Below are positions 15,593 to 24,136 of a stretch of 35,833 nt of DNA, in pieces. Both the position numbers and the translations under genes were made by a program. This DNA is from Candidatus Kaiserbacteria bacterium RIFCSPLOWO2_01_FULL_45_25 (GTDB lineage Bacteria > Patescibacteriota > Minisyncoccia > Phycocordibacterales > UBA918). The DNA is taken from positions 1 to 35,833 of the forward strand of contig MFLT01000009.1 of the NCBI GenBank assembly GCA_001781415.1. The letters are read 5' to 3'. Position 1 is the stretch's first letter, and each line of letters opens with the position of its first letter. The notes under the pieces are model-generated. The model was not told the origin of the DNA and made no database searches. It saw nothing but the letters and a program-made list of their open reading frames with translations.

Positions 15593-17020
15593 ATGCTTAA
15601 AATTTCCACCACACCCAAGAGTCTGACTGAAGCGCCGAAGAAATATTGTCGTCTGGTCCTCACTGATAAACCAACTTCCGTTCATCGCTTTGTCGAAGCA
15701 GCTGATGGCGTAACTGAATACCGCATGGGAGCAGGGAAGCCGACGTCTATGACCGTGCGCACTTTCCGTACCTTGGTGCGCTCATTTGTCCAAGCTGCTA
15801 AAAGTCACCAAGTAGAATTCCTCGCCATTGATATCGAGAGTGTACGATTTAAGACACTTGAAAGTGAAGGTGGTGCATGGCTGACTTCAACCCTCGTAGA
15901 GAACCTCCTCCTTGCTGACTACGAATTCACTACTTACAAAACCAAAAAAGATAAGTCTAATAAATTAACTGAAGTACTTCTTTGTGGCAAGTTATCGGCT
16001 GAAGAAACCACCGGTCTTAAGCGTGGACTTATCGTAGGAGAATATACTAACAAAGCCCGAGACATCGCCAACACCCCGGCCTGTGACATGACTCCAACTG
16101 ATCTCGCAGAAGCAGCCAAAAGCCTCGCTAAAGGGACCAAAATGACCGTTACGGTACTTGGTGAAAAAGAGCTCAAAAAGCTCAAAATGGGGGCATTATT
16201 GGCCGTTGGACAGGGTACCAAGAGCGAGACAAAGCTCATTATTGCTGAATACTGGGGAGCAGGTAAGCCGACCGCCAAAAGCGCTAAGTCTTTGGCGCCA
16301 ATTGTGCTCGTCGGGAAGGGTATTACTTACGACACTGGCGGACTCAATGTGAAGCCAAGTGGCAGTATGCATGACATGCACCTTGATATGTCTGGCGGGT
16401 CTTCGGTCCTCGCTACCATCGCTGCTGCAGCCAAGATGGGGCTCAAGAAGAACATAGTGGCTCTTGTGCCATCTGCGGAAAATGCCATCTCAGCTGAAGC
16501 CATGCGCGCGGGGGATATTGTGACAGCTATGAATGGCAAGACTATCGAGGTCCTTCATACGGACGCAGAAGGACGAATGGTCCTCGCCGATGCCCTCACA
16601 TATAGTGAACGATACAGTCCACGCGCCATCATTGATGTTGCTACACTAACTGGTGCCGCTCTAGCAGCCCTCGGACAGCAGGCGAGTGCCATCATGTCTA
16701 AAGACGACGCCATGGTAGCCACTCTACAGAAGCTCGGAGAGAAAAGTGGTGACTTAGTTTGGCCACTACCACTCTGGGATGAATACAAGCAGTACATCAA
16801 GAGTAGTCGAGCAGACATCAGTAACATCGCTACTAATTTCTCACGCTTTGGCGGCACCATTGAAGGCGGAACCTTCTTGTCTTACTTTGCACCAAAAAAT
16901 GTGCCTTGGACTCATATCGACATCGCACCACGTATGGAGAGTATCTCTGGCGATAAACTCGCTAAGGGCTCAACCGGCGAACCAGTTCGTCTCCTTATCT
17001 CATACGTCGAACAAGCTTAA
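15593..17020 (+). CDS. pepA: Leucyl aminopeptidase (M17 family)
   Basis: Cytoplasmic two-metal aminopeptidase that trims N-terminal residues from peptides. The ATG at 15593 gives 475 residues. The frame stays open much further upstream but overlaps the previous gene and crosses the terminator, and the promoter supports this start. All M17 active-site elements are present: K242 and D247 in VGKGITYDTGG, D265 in LDMSGG, and D324/E326/R328 in HTDAEGRMVLADAL. The N-terminal regulatory domain (about 1-165) is divergent, as is usual. It is single-gene, closed by the terminator at 17027-17060. Confidence 0.95.
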   Translation: MLKISTTPKSLTEAPKKYCRLVLTDKPTSVHRFVEAADGVTEYRMGAGKPTSMTVRTFRTLVRSFVQAAKSHQVEFLAIDIESVRFKTLESEGGAWLTSTLVENLLLADYEFTTYKTKKDKSNKLTEVLLCGKLSAEETTGLKRGLIVGEYTNKARDIANTPACDMTPTDLAEAAKSLAKGTKMTVTVLGEKELKKLKMGALLAVGQGTKSETKLIIAEYWGAGKPTAKSAKSLAPIVLVGKGITYDTGGLNVKPSGSMHDMHLDMSGGSSVLATIAAAAKMGLKKNIVALVPSAENAISAEAMRAGDIVTAMNGKTIEVLHTDAEGRMVLADALTYSERYSPRAIIDVATLTGAALAALGQQASAIMSKDDAMVATLQKLGEKSGDLVWPLPLWDEYKQYIKSSRADISNIATNFSRFGGTIEGGTFLSYFAPKNVPWTHIDIAPRMESISGDKLAKGSTGEPVRLLISYVEQA

Positions 17021-17026
17021 GTTAAT

Positions 17027-17062
17027 AAACACCACCAGTCCGCAAGGACTGGTGGTGTTTTG
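17027..17062 (+). terminator. Terminator after pepA
   Basis: AAACACCACCAGTCC pairs perfectly with GGACTGGTGGTGTTT around GCAA, followed by TTG. Confidence 0.9.
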
Positions 17063-17104
17063 TATTAGTTATAGATAAAACTAACATGGTATGATTTCAG
17101 TAAT

Positions 17105-17845
17105 ATGCAACCGCAACTTGCAAGTAATTTTTCTGTAAAAACCTCAGTCTTTGAGGGGCCGCTTGAGCTACTCTTGGACCTAGTCGAGAAACGAAAGCTC
17201 CTTATCAATGACATCTCGCTTGCATCAGTAACTGATGAATACATGCGACACGTTAGTGAGATGCAAGAAATGTCTCTCCCGAATACCGCACAGTTTATTG
17301 CGCTCGCGGCCACACTGCTGTTGGTAAAATCTAAATCCTTACTTCCAGTCCTTGAACTCACTGAAGAGGAAGAGGGGACCATTGAGGACCTGGAGGAGCG
17401 TCTACGTAAATACCAAGTCATACGTGACGCGGCAGTAGTAATTCAAAACAGCTACGGCAAGACCATGCTCTATACAGCGCAGTTCACGCCACCGACCGTT
17501 AAAGTCTTTGTGCCAGACAGCTACTGTGACTTAAACGCCCTGCGAGAAGCCATGGACTCTGTCCTGGCTGACCTCCCAAAGAAAGAAGCGCCTGCCAAAG
17601 CAGCTATCAAAGTCGTGATTTCACTGGAGGAGATGATGCATAAACTAGAAGACCGCATCAAAAAGAATCTCTTGGTTAAGTTTTCTGATATGAATGCCGG
17701 CGAAACGGAGCGAAAAGTAGTTATTGTTGGGTTTTTGGCCATTCTTGAACTGTTTAAGCAAGGGAATCTCCTCGTGCGCCAAGGTGAACGCTATGCAGAC
17801 ATTGAAATTGAACTAGACCATGGACAAACGCCGAGCTACTACTAA
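17105..17845 (+). CDS. scpA: Segregation and condensation protein A
   Basis: ScpA is the kleisin of the bacterial SMC-ScpAB condensin that compacts and helps segregate chromosomes. The N-terminal signature FEGPLELLLDLVEKRKLLIND (about 16-36) and the following helical block are typical, as is the winged-helix C-terminus (about 180-240, GFLAILELFKQGNLLVRQ). At 246 residues it has the usual length. No SD is seen before the ATG at 17105, and a TATGAT-like box a few bases upstream suggests a nearly leaderless start. scpB follows after 60 bases with its own putative promoter. Confidence 0.94.
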   Translation: MQPQLASNFSVKTSVFEGPLELLLDLVEKRKLLINDISLASVTDEYMRHVSEMQEMSLPNTAQFIALAATLLLVKSKSLLPVLELTEEEEGTIEDLEERLRKYQVIRDAAVVIQNSYGKTMLYTAQFTPPTVKVFVPDSYCDLNALREAMDSVLADLPKKEAPAKAAIKVVISLEEMMHKLEDRIKKNLLVKFSDMNAGETERKVVIVGFLAILELFKQGNLLVRQGERYADIEIELDHGQTPSYY

Positions 17846-17871
17846 TACAAATTATTAACCAAAAAGCGGGT

Positions 17872-17906
17872 ATACTGCGTAATCAGGCCGTATATTGTGT
17901 GTTAGA
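17872..17906 (+). promoter_or_regulatory. Putative promoter of the scpB-dacA-mraY-ftsW-murG-gltX operon
   Basis: Two -10-like boxes, TATACT (near 17872) and TATATT (17891-17896), lie just ahead of the scpB ATG candidates at 17907 and 17916. The second would give a nearly leaderless transcript. Confidence 0.45.
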
Positions 17907-18455
17907 ATGTCCGTAATGCCAATAGACGTACTCATTGAAGGACTTCTTTTCTATAAATCTGCTCCCCAAAAGAAGCAGACGATTTTGAAGTTGTTTGGAA
18001 TTACTGAAGCCGAACTTGCTACTGCTACCGAGACACTTCGTACTAGACTCACATCAGGTGCTACCCGACTTCTAGAAACTGAAGAAGATTTACACCTAGT
18101 AACCTGTGCTGAGCTAGCGCCAATAATAGAAGCGATGCGTAAAAGTGAACTTAAAGCTGATATTGGTAAAGCTGGAGCTGAAACTCTCGCCATTATTTTG
18201 TATCAAGAACCAATCTCTCGGGCTGAGATAGACAAAATTCGTGGCGTTAACTCATCCTTTATTTTGCGTAACCTGTTAATTCGCGGACTTATTGAACGTA
18301 ACCAAAATAAAACCACCAACAGTTTCCAATTTAAAATCAGTCCACAACTTCTGTCACACTTAGGTGTTACTCATAAACACGAACTACCAGACTTTGCTAA
18401 GGTTGTTGATGCGCTCGAAAAGTTTAACGAGGCAGTAACAACTACTGATCTATGA
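17907..18455 (+). CDS. scpB: Segregation and condensation protein B
   Basis: ScpB dimers bind ScpA in the condensin complex. The protein shows the paired winged-helix pattern: IDVLIEGLLFYKSAP and an AELAPIIEAMRK region, then ETLAIILYQEPISRAEIDKIRGVNS, a strong ScpB signature. The C-terminal part (about 130-180) contains RNLLIRGLIERN. I prefer ATG 17907 (182 residues); ATG 17916 is possible, and an in-frame TTG at 17895 is less likely. The stop overlaps the next ATG by four bases (ATGA), so translation of dacA is probably coupled. Confidence 0.93.
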   Translation: MSVMPIDVLIEGLLFYKSAPQKKQTILKLFGITEAELATATETLRTRLTSGATRLLETEEDLHLVTCAELAPIIEAMRKSELKADIGKAGAETLAIILYQEPISRAEIDKIRGVNSSFILRNLLIRGLIERNQNKTTNSFQFKISPQLLSHLGVTHKHELPDFAKVVDALEKFNEAVTTTDL

Positions 18456-19477
18456 TTGAAGAGGAACGGTATATCATAGAAGGACCAGATGAAGACACAA
18501 ACGAAGTGGAGGCAGCTGCCACTGGGCGTTTTCCGGTGCGTACACAGCTAGTGTTACTGGCTTCATTTATGATTTTGTTGTTTGCTGGGGTGGTCGTACC
18601 AAAAACCCTATCCTTACTTTCTGGGGATGCTCATCAGGCCGAAGTAGGCGGCAGTACTGAGGTGGTGACCGAAGCCAGCAATGTTAATCCGAAAATAATA
18701 GATAACATTTCATTGCGCGCTGACGCAGTGTATGTTTGGGATGTAATCGGACAACGAGCACTCTACGAAGAAAATCCAGACAAAGTCCTGCCACTGGCTT
18801 CTATCACCAAACTCATGACGGCACTCGTAGCTTATGAGCTCGTACCAGACGATACTCCAGTCACTATCTCACGCGCGGCAGCAGCCCAGCAAAGTGGTGG
18901 TAGTTTGATGGCTGGTGAGACGTTTGCCGTTAAGGAACTAGCTGACTTCGCACTCATCTCTTCATATAACAGCGCTGCTTATACCCTCGCTGGCTCAGTT
19001 GGGGAACTCCTTGGAGAAGGAGACGCCATGGCGCAGTTTATCGCCGCGATGAATATCCAAGCTGATGAACTAAACCTCAACACCCTTGAGTACAAAAACC
19101 CTACTGGTTTGGATATTTCAACCACCGAAGCGGGGGCAGTTGGCAGTGCTCGCGATACTACACACTTGATGGAATACATCTTGTTAAATTATCCAGAGAT
19201 TCTTACTCCGACAGTGACTGAACACACTAGACTCTACAACACCGCTGGTGATTTTCACGAAGCTTTTAATACCAACTCTATTTTGGCTGATATTCCAAAC
19301 CTGCTAGGCTCAAAGACTGGTTACACTGACCTCGCTGGTGGCAACCTAACCATTGCATTTGACGCTGGGTTTAATCGGCCTATTATTGTGACAGTGCTTG
19401 GTTCAACCCACAGCGAACGATTTAGCGATGTAAAAAAAATCGTCGCCGCGGTCCAAGACTCTATGATTTCTGAATAA
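18452..19477 (+). CDS. D-alanyl-D-alanine carboxypeptidase (S11, DacA-like)
   Basis: Penicillin-binding protein that removes the terminal D-Ala of peptidoglycan stem peptides. An N-terminal membrane anchor (about 29-50, VLLASFMILLFAGVVV) tethers it outside. The catalytic SxxK motif is S117-I-T-K120 (PLASITKLMTALVAY), the SxN motif is SYN and the third motif is KTG in GSKTGYTDLAGG. All three are intact. At 341 residues it lacks the C-terminal beta domain and amphipathic anchor of E. coli PBP5, consistent with the N-terminal anchor. It overlaps scpB by four bases and precedes mraY by one base. Confidence 0.93.
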   Translation: MIEEERYIIEGPDEDTNEVEAAATGRFPVRTQLVLLASFMILLFAGVVVPKTLSLLSGDAHQAEVGGSTEVVTEASNVNPKIIDNISLRADAVYVWDVIGQRALYEENPDKVLPLASITKLMTALVAYELVPDDTPVTISRAAAAQQSGGSLMAGETFAVKELADFALISSYNSAAYTLAGSVGELLGEGDAMAQFIAAMNIQADELNLNTLEYKNPTGLDISTTEAGAVGSARDTTHLMEYILLNYPEILTPTVTEHTRLYNTAGDFHEAFNTNSILADIPNLLGSKTGYTDLAGGNLTIAFDAGFNRPIIVTVLGSTHSERFSDVKKIVAAVQDSMISE

Positions 19478-19478
19478 T

Positions 19479-20540
19479 ATGGAAACACTCATCATCAAAC
19501 TTCTATTCCCAGCCATCTTGGCTTTTTGTATCGGTATCTTGATTACACCTTTAGTGACCTATCACTTATATAAATTTAAAGCCTGGAAGAAAGAAGGGGG
19601 GAAGACCGCTATCGGTGGACACGTTGCCGCTGAATTTAATCGCCTCAAAGGAGACGAAGAAACCAAGACACCGCGCATGGGTGGCATTGTAATTTGGGGA
19701 AGTACTTTCATCACTATTACGGTTTTGTATCTACTCACCCTCACTAGTGACAATACATTTTTTAACGACTTATTTTTCCTTAGTCGGTCTCAGACCTGGA
19801 TTCCATTTGCCACTCTACTCATTGGTGCCATGTTTGGTCTCTTAAATGATTTTTATGATATCGAGCATGGGGGCAGGGGAGTTCGTCTCTCAGTGCGTCT
19901 AGTGCTAATTACAATTCTCTCAGCTTTTATTGGTTGGTGGTTTTATGCCAAGCTTGGAGTAGACAGCATTGGCATTCCTTTCGGCGAGCCGCTTTATGTT
20001 GGCGTATTTCTAATTCCGTTTTTCATTCTCCTCACCAACGCCCTCTATGCTAGTGGGGTGATTGACGGTATCGACGGTTTATCTGGCGGAGTCTTTGCCA
20101 CCATCTTCTCAGCCTATGGTGGGGTAGCCTTTATGCAATCACAGTACGACCTGGCCGCCTTTTGTCTTATGCTCACTGGTTCAATCTTGGCGTTCCTTTG
20201 GTTTAATATTCCACCAGCCCGCTTCTGGATGACCGAGACCGGCTCAATGGCACTTACTCTCACCCTAGCGGTAGTAGTACTAACTACCGACGACCTGGTC
20301 GGCGGACACGGCATCGCACTCTTGCCGATAATTGGATTTTTGCTGGTCATTACTGTTCTGTCTAACGTCATCCAAATTGGGTACCGCAAACTAACTGGCA
20401 AAAAATTCTTTCGAATTGCACCACTGCATCATCACTTTGAAGCCATCGGTTGGCCCTCTCATAAGGTCACAATGCGCTACTGGGTTATTAGTATGATTTG
20501 CGCAGTAATCGGACTAGTGTTTACAGCGCTCATCATATGA
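19479..20540 (+). CDS. mraY: Phospho-MurNAc-pentapeptide transferase MraY
   Basis: Integral membrane enzyme that transfers phospho-MurNAc-pentapeptide to undecaprenyl phosphate, making lipid I. The 353-residue protein has about ten transmembrane segments and the family motifs MGGIVIW, LNDFYDIEHGGRG (Mg/Asp site), GVIDGIDGLSGG and the basic HHHFEAIGW loop. The stop overlaps the ftsW start (ATGA), and it follows the S11 carboxypeptidase by one base. The product feeds MurG two genes downstream. Confidence 0.96.
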   Translation: METLIIKLLFPAILAFCIGILITPLVTYHLYKFKAWKKEGGKTAIGGHVAAEFNRLKGDEETKTPRMGGIVIWGSTFITITVLYLLTLTSDNTFFNDLFFLSRSQTWIPFATLLIGAMFGLLNDFYDIEHGGRGVRLSVRLVLITILSAFIGWWFYAKLGVDSIGIPFGEPLYVGVFLIPFFILLTNALYASGVIDGIDGLSGGVFATIFSAYGGVAFMQSQYDLAAFCLMLTGSILAFLWFNIPPARFWMTETGSMALTLTLAVVVLTTDDLVGGHGIALLPIIGFLLVITVLSNVIQIGYRKLTGKKFFRIAPLHHHFEAIGWPSHKVTMRYWVISMICAVIGLVFTALII

Positions 20541-21655
20541 CCAGCCGCTCTCCTAAATCCATCGACTCACTCCTCTTGATACTGGTTTGTATACTGGTAG
20601 TTGGTGGCTTTTTTATTTTCTCTTCAGCTTCGCTTGGACTACTAGCTCGCAGTGGTGCCAGCTTCAGCTCAGTGGCGTTTAGCCAATTCTTCTTTGGAAT
20701 TGTTGGTGGGGGAATCGCCATGCTGGTGGCTAGTAACATCTTCTACCGAAATTGGCGCCAGTATGCTTTTTATATTTATGTAGCTACCGCTCTATTCACC
20801 TTGGCTGTGTTTATTCCCGGTCTTGGTATGACCCACGGCGGCGCCACCAGATGGCTTGACCTTGGCTTTACCACCATACAACCATCAGAGTTATTTAAAA
20901 TTGGTTTTGTGATTTATGTGGCTACACTACTATCTGGCACTCATCGCCAAATCGAAACCTTACGCTATGGCGTAGTGCCATTTATAGCTGTCATTGCAGC
21001 CACTGGACTAATTGTCCTTTCGCTACCAGACACCGACACCTTCCTCATCATGGTTATGGCTGGGGTGGCGATGTTTGTGACGGCTGGCGCAAAATGGAAG
21101 CACATCTTAGCAATGGCTGGAGCCGGTTTTATATTGCTAATGGCGATTGCCTTTATGCGCCCTTACGTAATGGACCGCATCACCACCTTTATGCATCCAG
21201 AAAGTGATCCCTTGGGTAGCGGCTACCAAATTCAACAATCCCTCATTGCAATTGGATCAGGCGGCTGGTTTGGACGTGGTTATGGCCAGAGTATCCAAAA
21301 ATTTGAATATTTACCTGAGCCAATCGGTGACTCTGTTTTTGCCGTATACGCTGAGGAGTTCGGGTTTGTTGGTTCCTTTGCCTTGGTACTCATTCTGGCT
21401 TTCTTTACCTTTAGAGGCTTTAAGATTGCCACCCAATCAAACGACTTATTTGGCATGCTGCTCGTGGTTGGATTTATGACTCTCATTGTGGCTCAGGCCT
21501 TTCTCAACATCGCGGCCATGGCCGGCATTGCACCACTTTCTGGTCTACCACTACCGTTTATCAGTCACGGAGGGACAGCGCTCATGACTACCTTGGGCAT
21601 GCTCGGTATTGTGCTTAATGTGTCGAAATATCAAAACTCGACAATTCGTACGTGA
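20537..21655 (+). CDS. ftsW: FtsW/RodA-type SEDS glycosyltransferase (probable FtsW)
   Basis: SEDS proteins polymerise lipid II glycan strands with a partner PBP; FtsW acts at the division septum. The ATG at 20537 overlaps the mraY stop and gives 372 residues; an upstream in-frame TTG would run into mraY. About ten transmembrane helices are visible. Signature stretches include PSELFKIGFVIY, the conserved LPDTDTFLIM (catalytic Asp region), LPEPIGDSVFAVYAEEFGF and the C-terminal SHGGTALMTTLGMLGIVLNVSK. The neighbourhood (mraY, murG) favours FtsW over RodA. Confidence 0.92.
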   Translation: MTSRSPKSIDSLLLILVCILVVGGFFIFSSASLGLLARSGASFSSVAFSQFFFGIVGGGIAMLVASNIFYRNWRQYAFYIYVATALFTLAVFIPGLGMTHGGATRWLDLGFTTIQPSELFKIGFVIYVATLLSGTHRQIETLRYGVVPFIAVIAATGLIVLSLPDTDTFLIMVMAGVAMFVTAGAKWKHILAMAGAGFILLMAIAFMRPYVMDRITTFMHPESDPLGSGYQIQQSLIAIGSGGWFGRGYGQSIQKFEYLPEPIGDSVFAVYAEEFGFVGSFALVLILAFFTFRGFKIATQSNDLFGMLLVVGFMTLIVAQAFLNIAAMAGIAPLSGLPLPFISHGGTALMTTLGMLGIVLNVSKYQNSTIRT

Positions 21656-21671
21656 TACACTGTAGGGAAGT

Positions 21672-22784
21672 ATGCGGATTTTATTTGTAGGCGGCGGCAC
21701 CGGCGGACACTTCTACCCACTAATTGCAGTGGCTGAGGTGCTAGTAAATAGTGAAAAGCGTCCCGAACTTTACTACATGGGACCAAATCCGTACCAGCCA
21801 GAGTTATTAACTGAGCACAATATTAAATACGTCTCTTGCCCGGCTGGTAAGTTGCGTCTTTATTTTTCTATCCAAAATTTCTTCGATTTATTTAGAAACT
21901 TTTTTGGTTTGTTTGTGGCGATTTGGAAGCTCTACATCATTTACCCAGACGTAGTATTCAGTAAAGGCGGATACACTAGTGTACCGGTCTTACTTGCTGC
22001 TCGCTTCCTGCGCATCCCAGTAGTCATACATGAATCAGACGCTGTCCCAGGTCGAGCCAACCTCATGGCCAAAAAGTTTGCAGAGTACATAGCCATCTCA
22101 TACCCAGATGCGGCACAGTATTTTGATGCGAGTCGCACTGCCTTAACTGGTATCCCAATCCGCAAATCAGTGAAGCGGATTTCCGACGACCCTTTTGCCG
22201 AGCTTGGTATCCCAAATGACCTGCCACTCATTTATGTAACCGGCGGATCACTCGGCGCTGAACGAGTAAACAACATCATCCTCCGTTCTCTAGACGAACT
22301 TCTGCCATACTACCGAATCTTTCATCAAGTCGGACCAAATCGCAAAGAAGCGACAGTACAAACCGCCAAAACTCTCATCAGTAATCCCGAACTCCAAGAC
22401 CGCTACTATGTAGCTGAAGTACTTGATAGCAAAATGGTAAATGCCCTTTTGAGTGCTGCGACATTAGTAGTTACTCGCGCTGGCAGCACTACACTTTTTG
22501 AAATTGCCCTTCATGGCCGTCCATCTGTCATTATCCCAATTCCTGAAGATGTCAGTCGTGATCAACGCAGTAATGCCTATGCTTACGCCCGCAGTGGGGG
22601 AGCCAGTGTGGTAGAAGAACACAACCTCACCGAAACCTTGCTAAGCGCCGAAATTACCTCTATTATTGGCAATCCAGAGAAGTGGCAGACAATGAGTCAG
22701 GCCGCCACAGCCTTTGCAGCCGCTGATGCCGCTGAGAAAATCTCAGATATTTTACTCTATATTGGAGAGCAACATAAATCCTAA
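21672..22784 (+). CDS. murG: UDP-GlcNAc:lipid I GlcNAc transferase MurG
   Basis: Peripheral membrane GT28 enzyme that adds GlcNAc to lipid I, producing lipid II for FtsW. The 370-residue protein starts with GGGTGGH (7-13), the MurG phosphate-binding loop. The acceptor domain contains FSKGGYTSVP and the HESDAVPGRAN segment. The donor domain has VTGGSLGAERVNNII and TRAGSTTLFEIALHGRPSVIIP. The ATG is 16 bases after ftsW with weak GGGAAG upstream. gltX follows after five bases. Confidence 0.96.
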   Translation: MRILFVGGGTGGHFYPLIAVAEVLVNSEKRPELYYMGPNPYQPELLTEHNIKYVSCPAGKLRLYFSIQNFFDLFRNFFGLFVAIWKLYIIYPDVVFSKGGYTSVPVLLAARFLRIPVVIHESDAVPGRANLMAKKFAEYIAISYPDAAQYFDASRTALTGIPIRKSVKRISDDPFAELGIPNDLPLIYVTGGSLGAERVNNIILRSLDELLPYYRIFHQVGPNRKEATVQTAKTLISNPELQDRYYVAEVLDSKMVNALLSAATLVVTRAGSTTLFEIALHGRPSVIIPIPEDVSRDQRSNAYAYARSGGASVVEEHNLTETLLSAEITSIIGNPEKWQTMSQAATAFAAADAAEKISDILLYIGEQHKS

Positions 22785-22789
22785 CTTTC

Positions 22790-24136
22790 ATGATAATCAC
22801 CAGAATTCCCCCAAGTCCAACCGGAAAACTACACATCGGTACGGCTCGTACCGCGCTTTTTAACTACCTTTTTGCCAAGAAAAATGGTGGCAAGATGGTC
22901 TTTCGTAGTGAAGACACAGACAAAGCCCGTAGTACCAAAGAATCCGAAGCGGAAATCATGTCTGGACTACAGTGGCTTGGTATCACCTGGGATAATGAGG
23001 GAGAGATTGTCAGACAATCAGAGCGAGCGCCCATCTACCGCGAATATCTAGAAAAAATCATCGCTAACGGCGGAGCTTATGTCTCTCGTGAAGAAAGTAA
23101 AAATACTCCAGGGGAAATGGTGGAGGTGGTTCGTCTCAAGAATCCCAACAAGGTCCTAACTTTCAACGACCTTATTCGTGGCGACATTACTTTTGATACC
23201 ACCGAACTCGGCGACATTGTTATCGCTCGCAATCTAGACGACGCTCTCTATCACTTCACCGTAGTGGTTGATGACTATTTAATGGGTGTCACTCACGTCA
23301 TTCGTGGTGAGGACCACATCTCAAATACTCCACGCCAAATTCTTATTCAAGAAGCGCTTGGTATCGAGCGTCCAATCTACGCTCATTTGCCACTCATTTT
23401 GGCTCCAGATCGTTCAAAGATGTCTAAGCGACACGGCGCTGTTTCAATTGAGTCATACCGCGAGCTAGGTTACACCAAAGACGCGATTTTGAACTACCTA
23501 GCACTCCTCGGCTGGAATCCAGGTACTGACCAAGAACTCTTTACACTCGCTGAGTTAGTAGAAAAATTTGAAGTAACCCAAATCCAAAAGAGTGGGGCAG
23601 TCTTTGATATCAAAAAATTCAACTGGTTCAATAAAGAATACCTGAGGCGAATGTCTGCCGAAGAATTTATGACTTATCTTGACCTCTCTACCGCCGAAGG
23701 TTTGCCAAAGTATTTTGACATCACTTCTGATTCATTTACTCGTCTACTTCCAACCATCCAAGAACGCATCAGTATCCGCCAAGAAGCTATTGATGAAATC
23801 AAAGCCGGTGAGTATGACTTTGTATTTGTTAGTCCAACCGAATACACTACTGATATGCTGAAGTGGAAGAACGACCCAGATGCTTCAGCAGCCCTGCCAC
23901 GTCTAGAAAAGGCCGCTGAATTGCTTAAGACAGCTGATTTCAGTACCCCAGATACCATCAAGGCTGCCCTTTGGGGATACGCTGAAGAAGTAGGGAAGGG
24001 AGAGCTCTTTTCGCCACTCCGTATCGCGCTTTCTGGCAAAGCTCAGTCACCTGACCCATTTACAATTGCTTATATTGTTGGTTTAGAGGAAACCCTCCGC
24101 CGAATCGCCACTGCTTGTGATAAAATAAAGGGGTAA
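22790..24136 (+). CDS. gltX: Glutamyl-tRNA synthetase
   Basis: Class I synthetase for tRNA-Glu. It has RIPPSPTGKLHIGTAR with the HIGH element at 15-17 and SKMSKRHGAV as KMSKS. The 448-residue length is slightly short for the bacterial family (about 470-500). GluRS is often non-discriminating in organisms that use the GatCAB route; this cannot be told here. It sits inside a cell-wall run and its stop shares one base with the start of the M23 peptidase gene, which implies coupled translation. Confidence 0.95.
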   Translation: MIITRIPPSPTGKLHIGTARTALFNYLFAKKNGGKMVFRSEDTDKARSTKESEAEIMSGLQWLGITWDNEGEIVRQSERAPIYREYLEKIIANGGAYVSREESKNTPGEMVEVVRLKNPNKVLTFNDLIRGDITFDTTELGDIVIARNLDDALYHFTVVVDDYLMGVTHVIRGEDHISNTPRQILIQEALGIERPIYAHLPLILAPDRSKMSKRHGAVSIESYRELGYTKDAILNYLALLGWNPGTDQELFTLAELVEKFEVTQIQKSGAVFDIKKFNWFNKEYLRRMSAEEFMTYLDLSTAEGLPKYFDITSDSFTRLLPTIQERISIRQEAIDEIKAGEYDFVFVSPTEYTTDMLKWKNDPDASAALPRLEKAAELLKTADFSTPDTIKAALWGYAEEVGKGELFSPLRIALSGKAQSPDPFTIAYIVGLEETLRRIATACDKIKG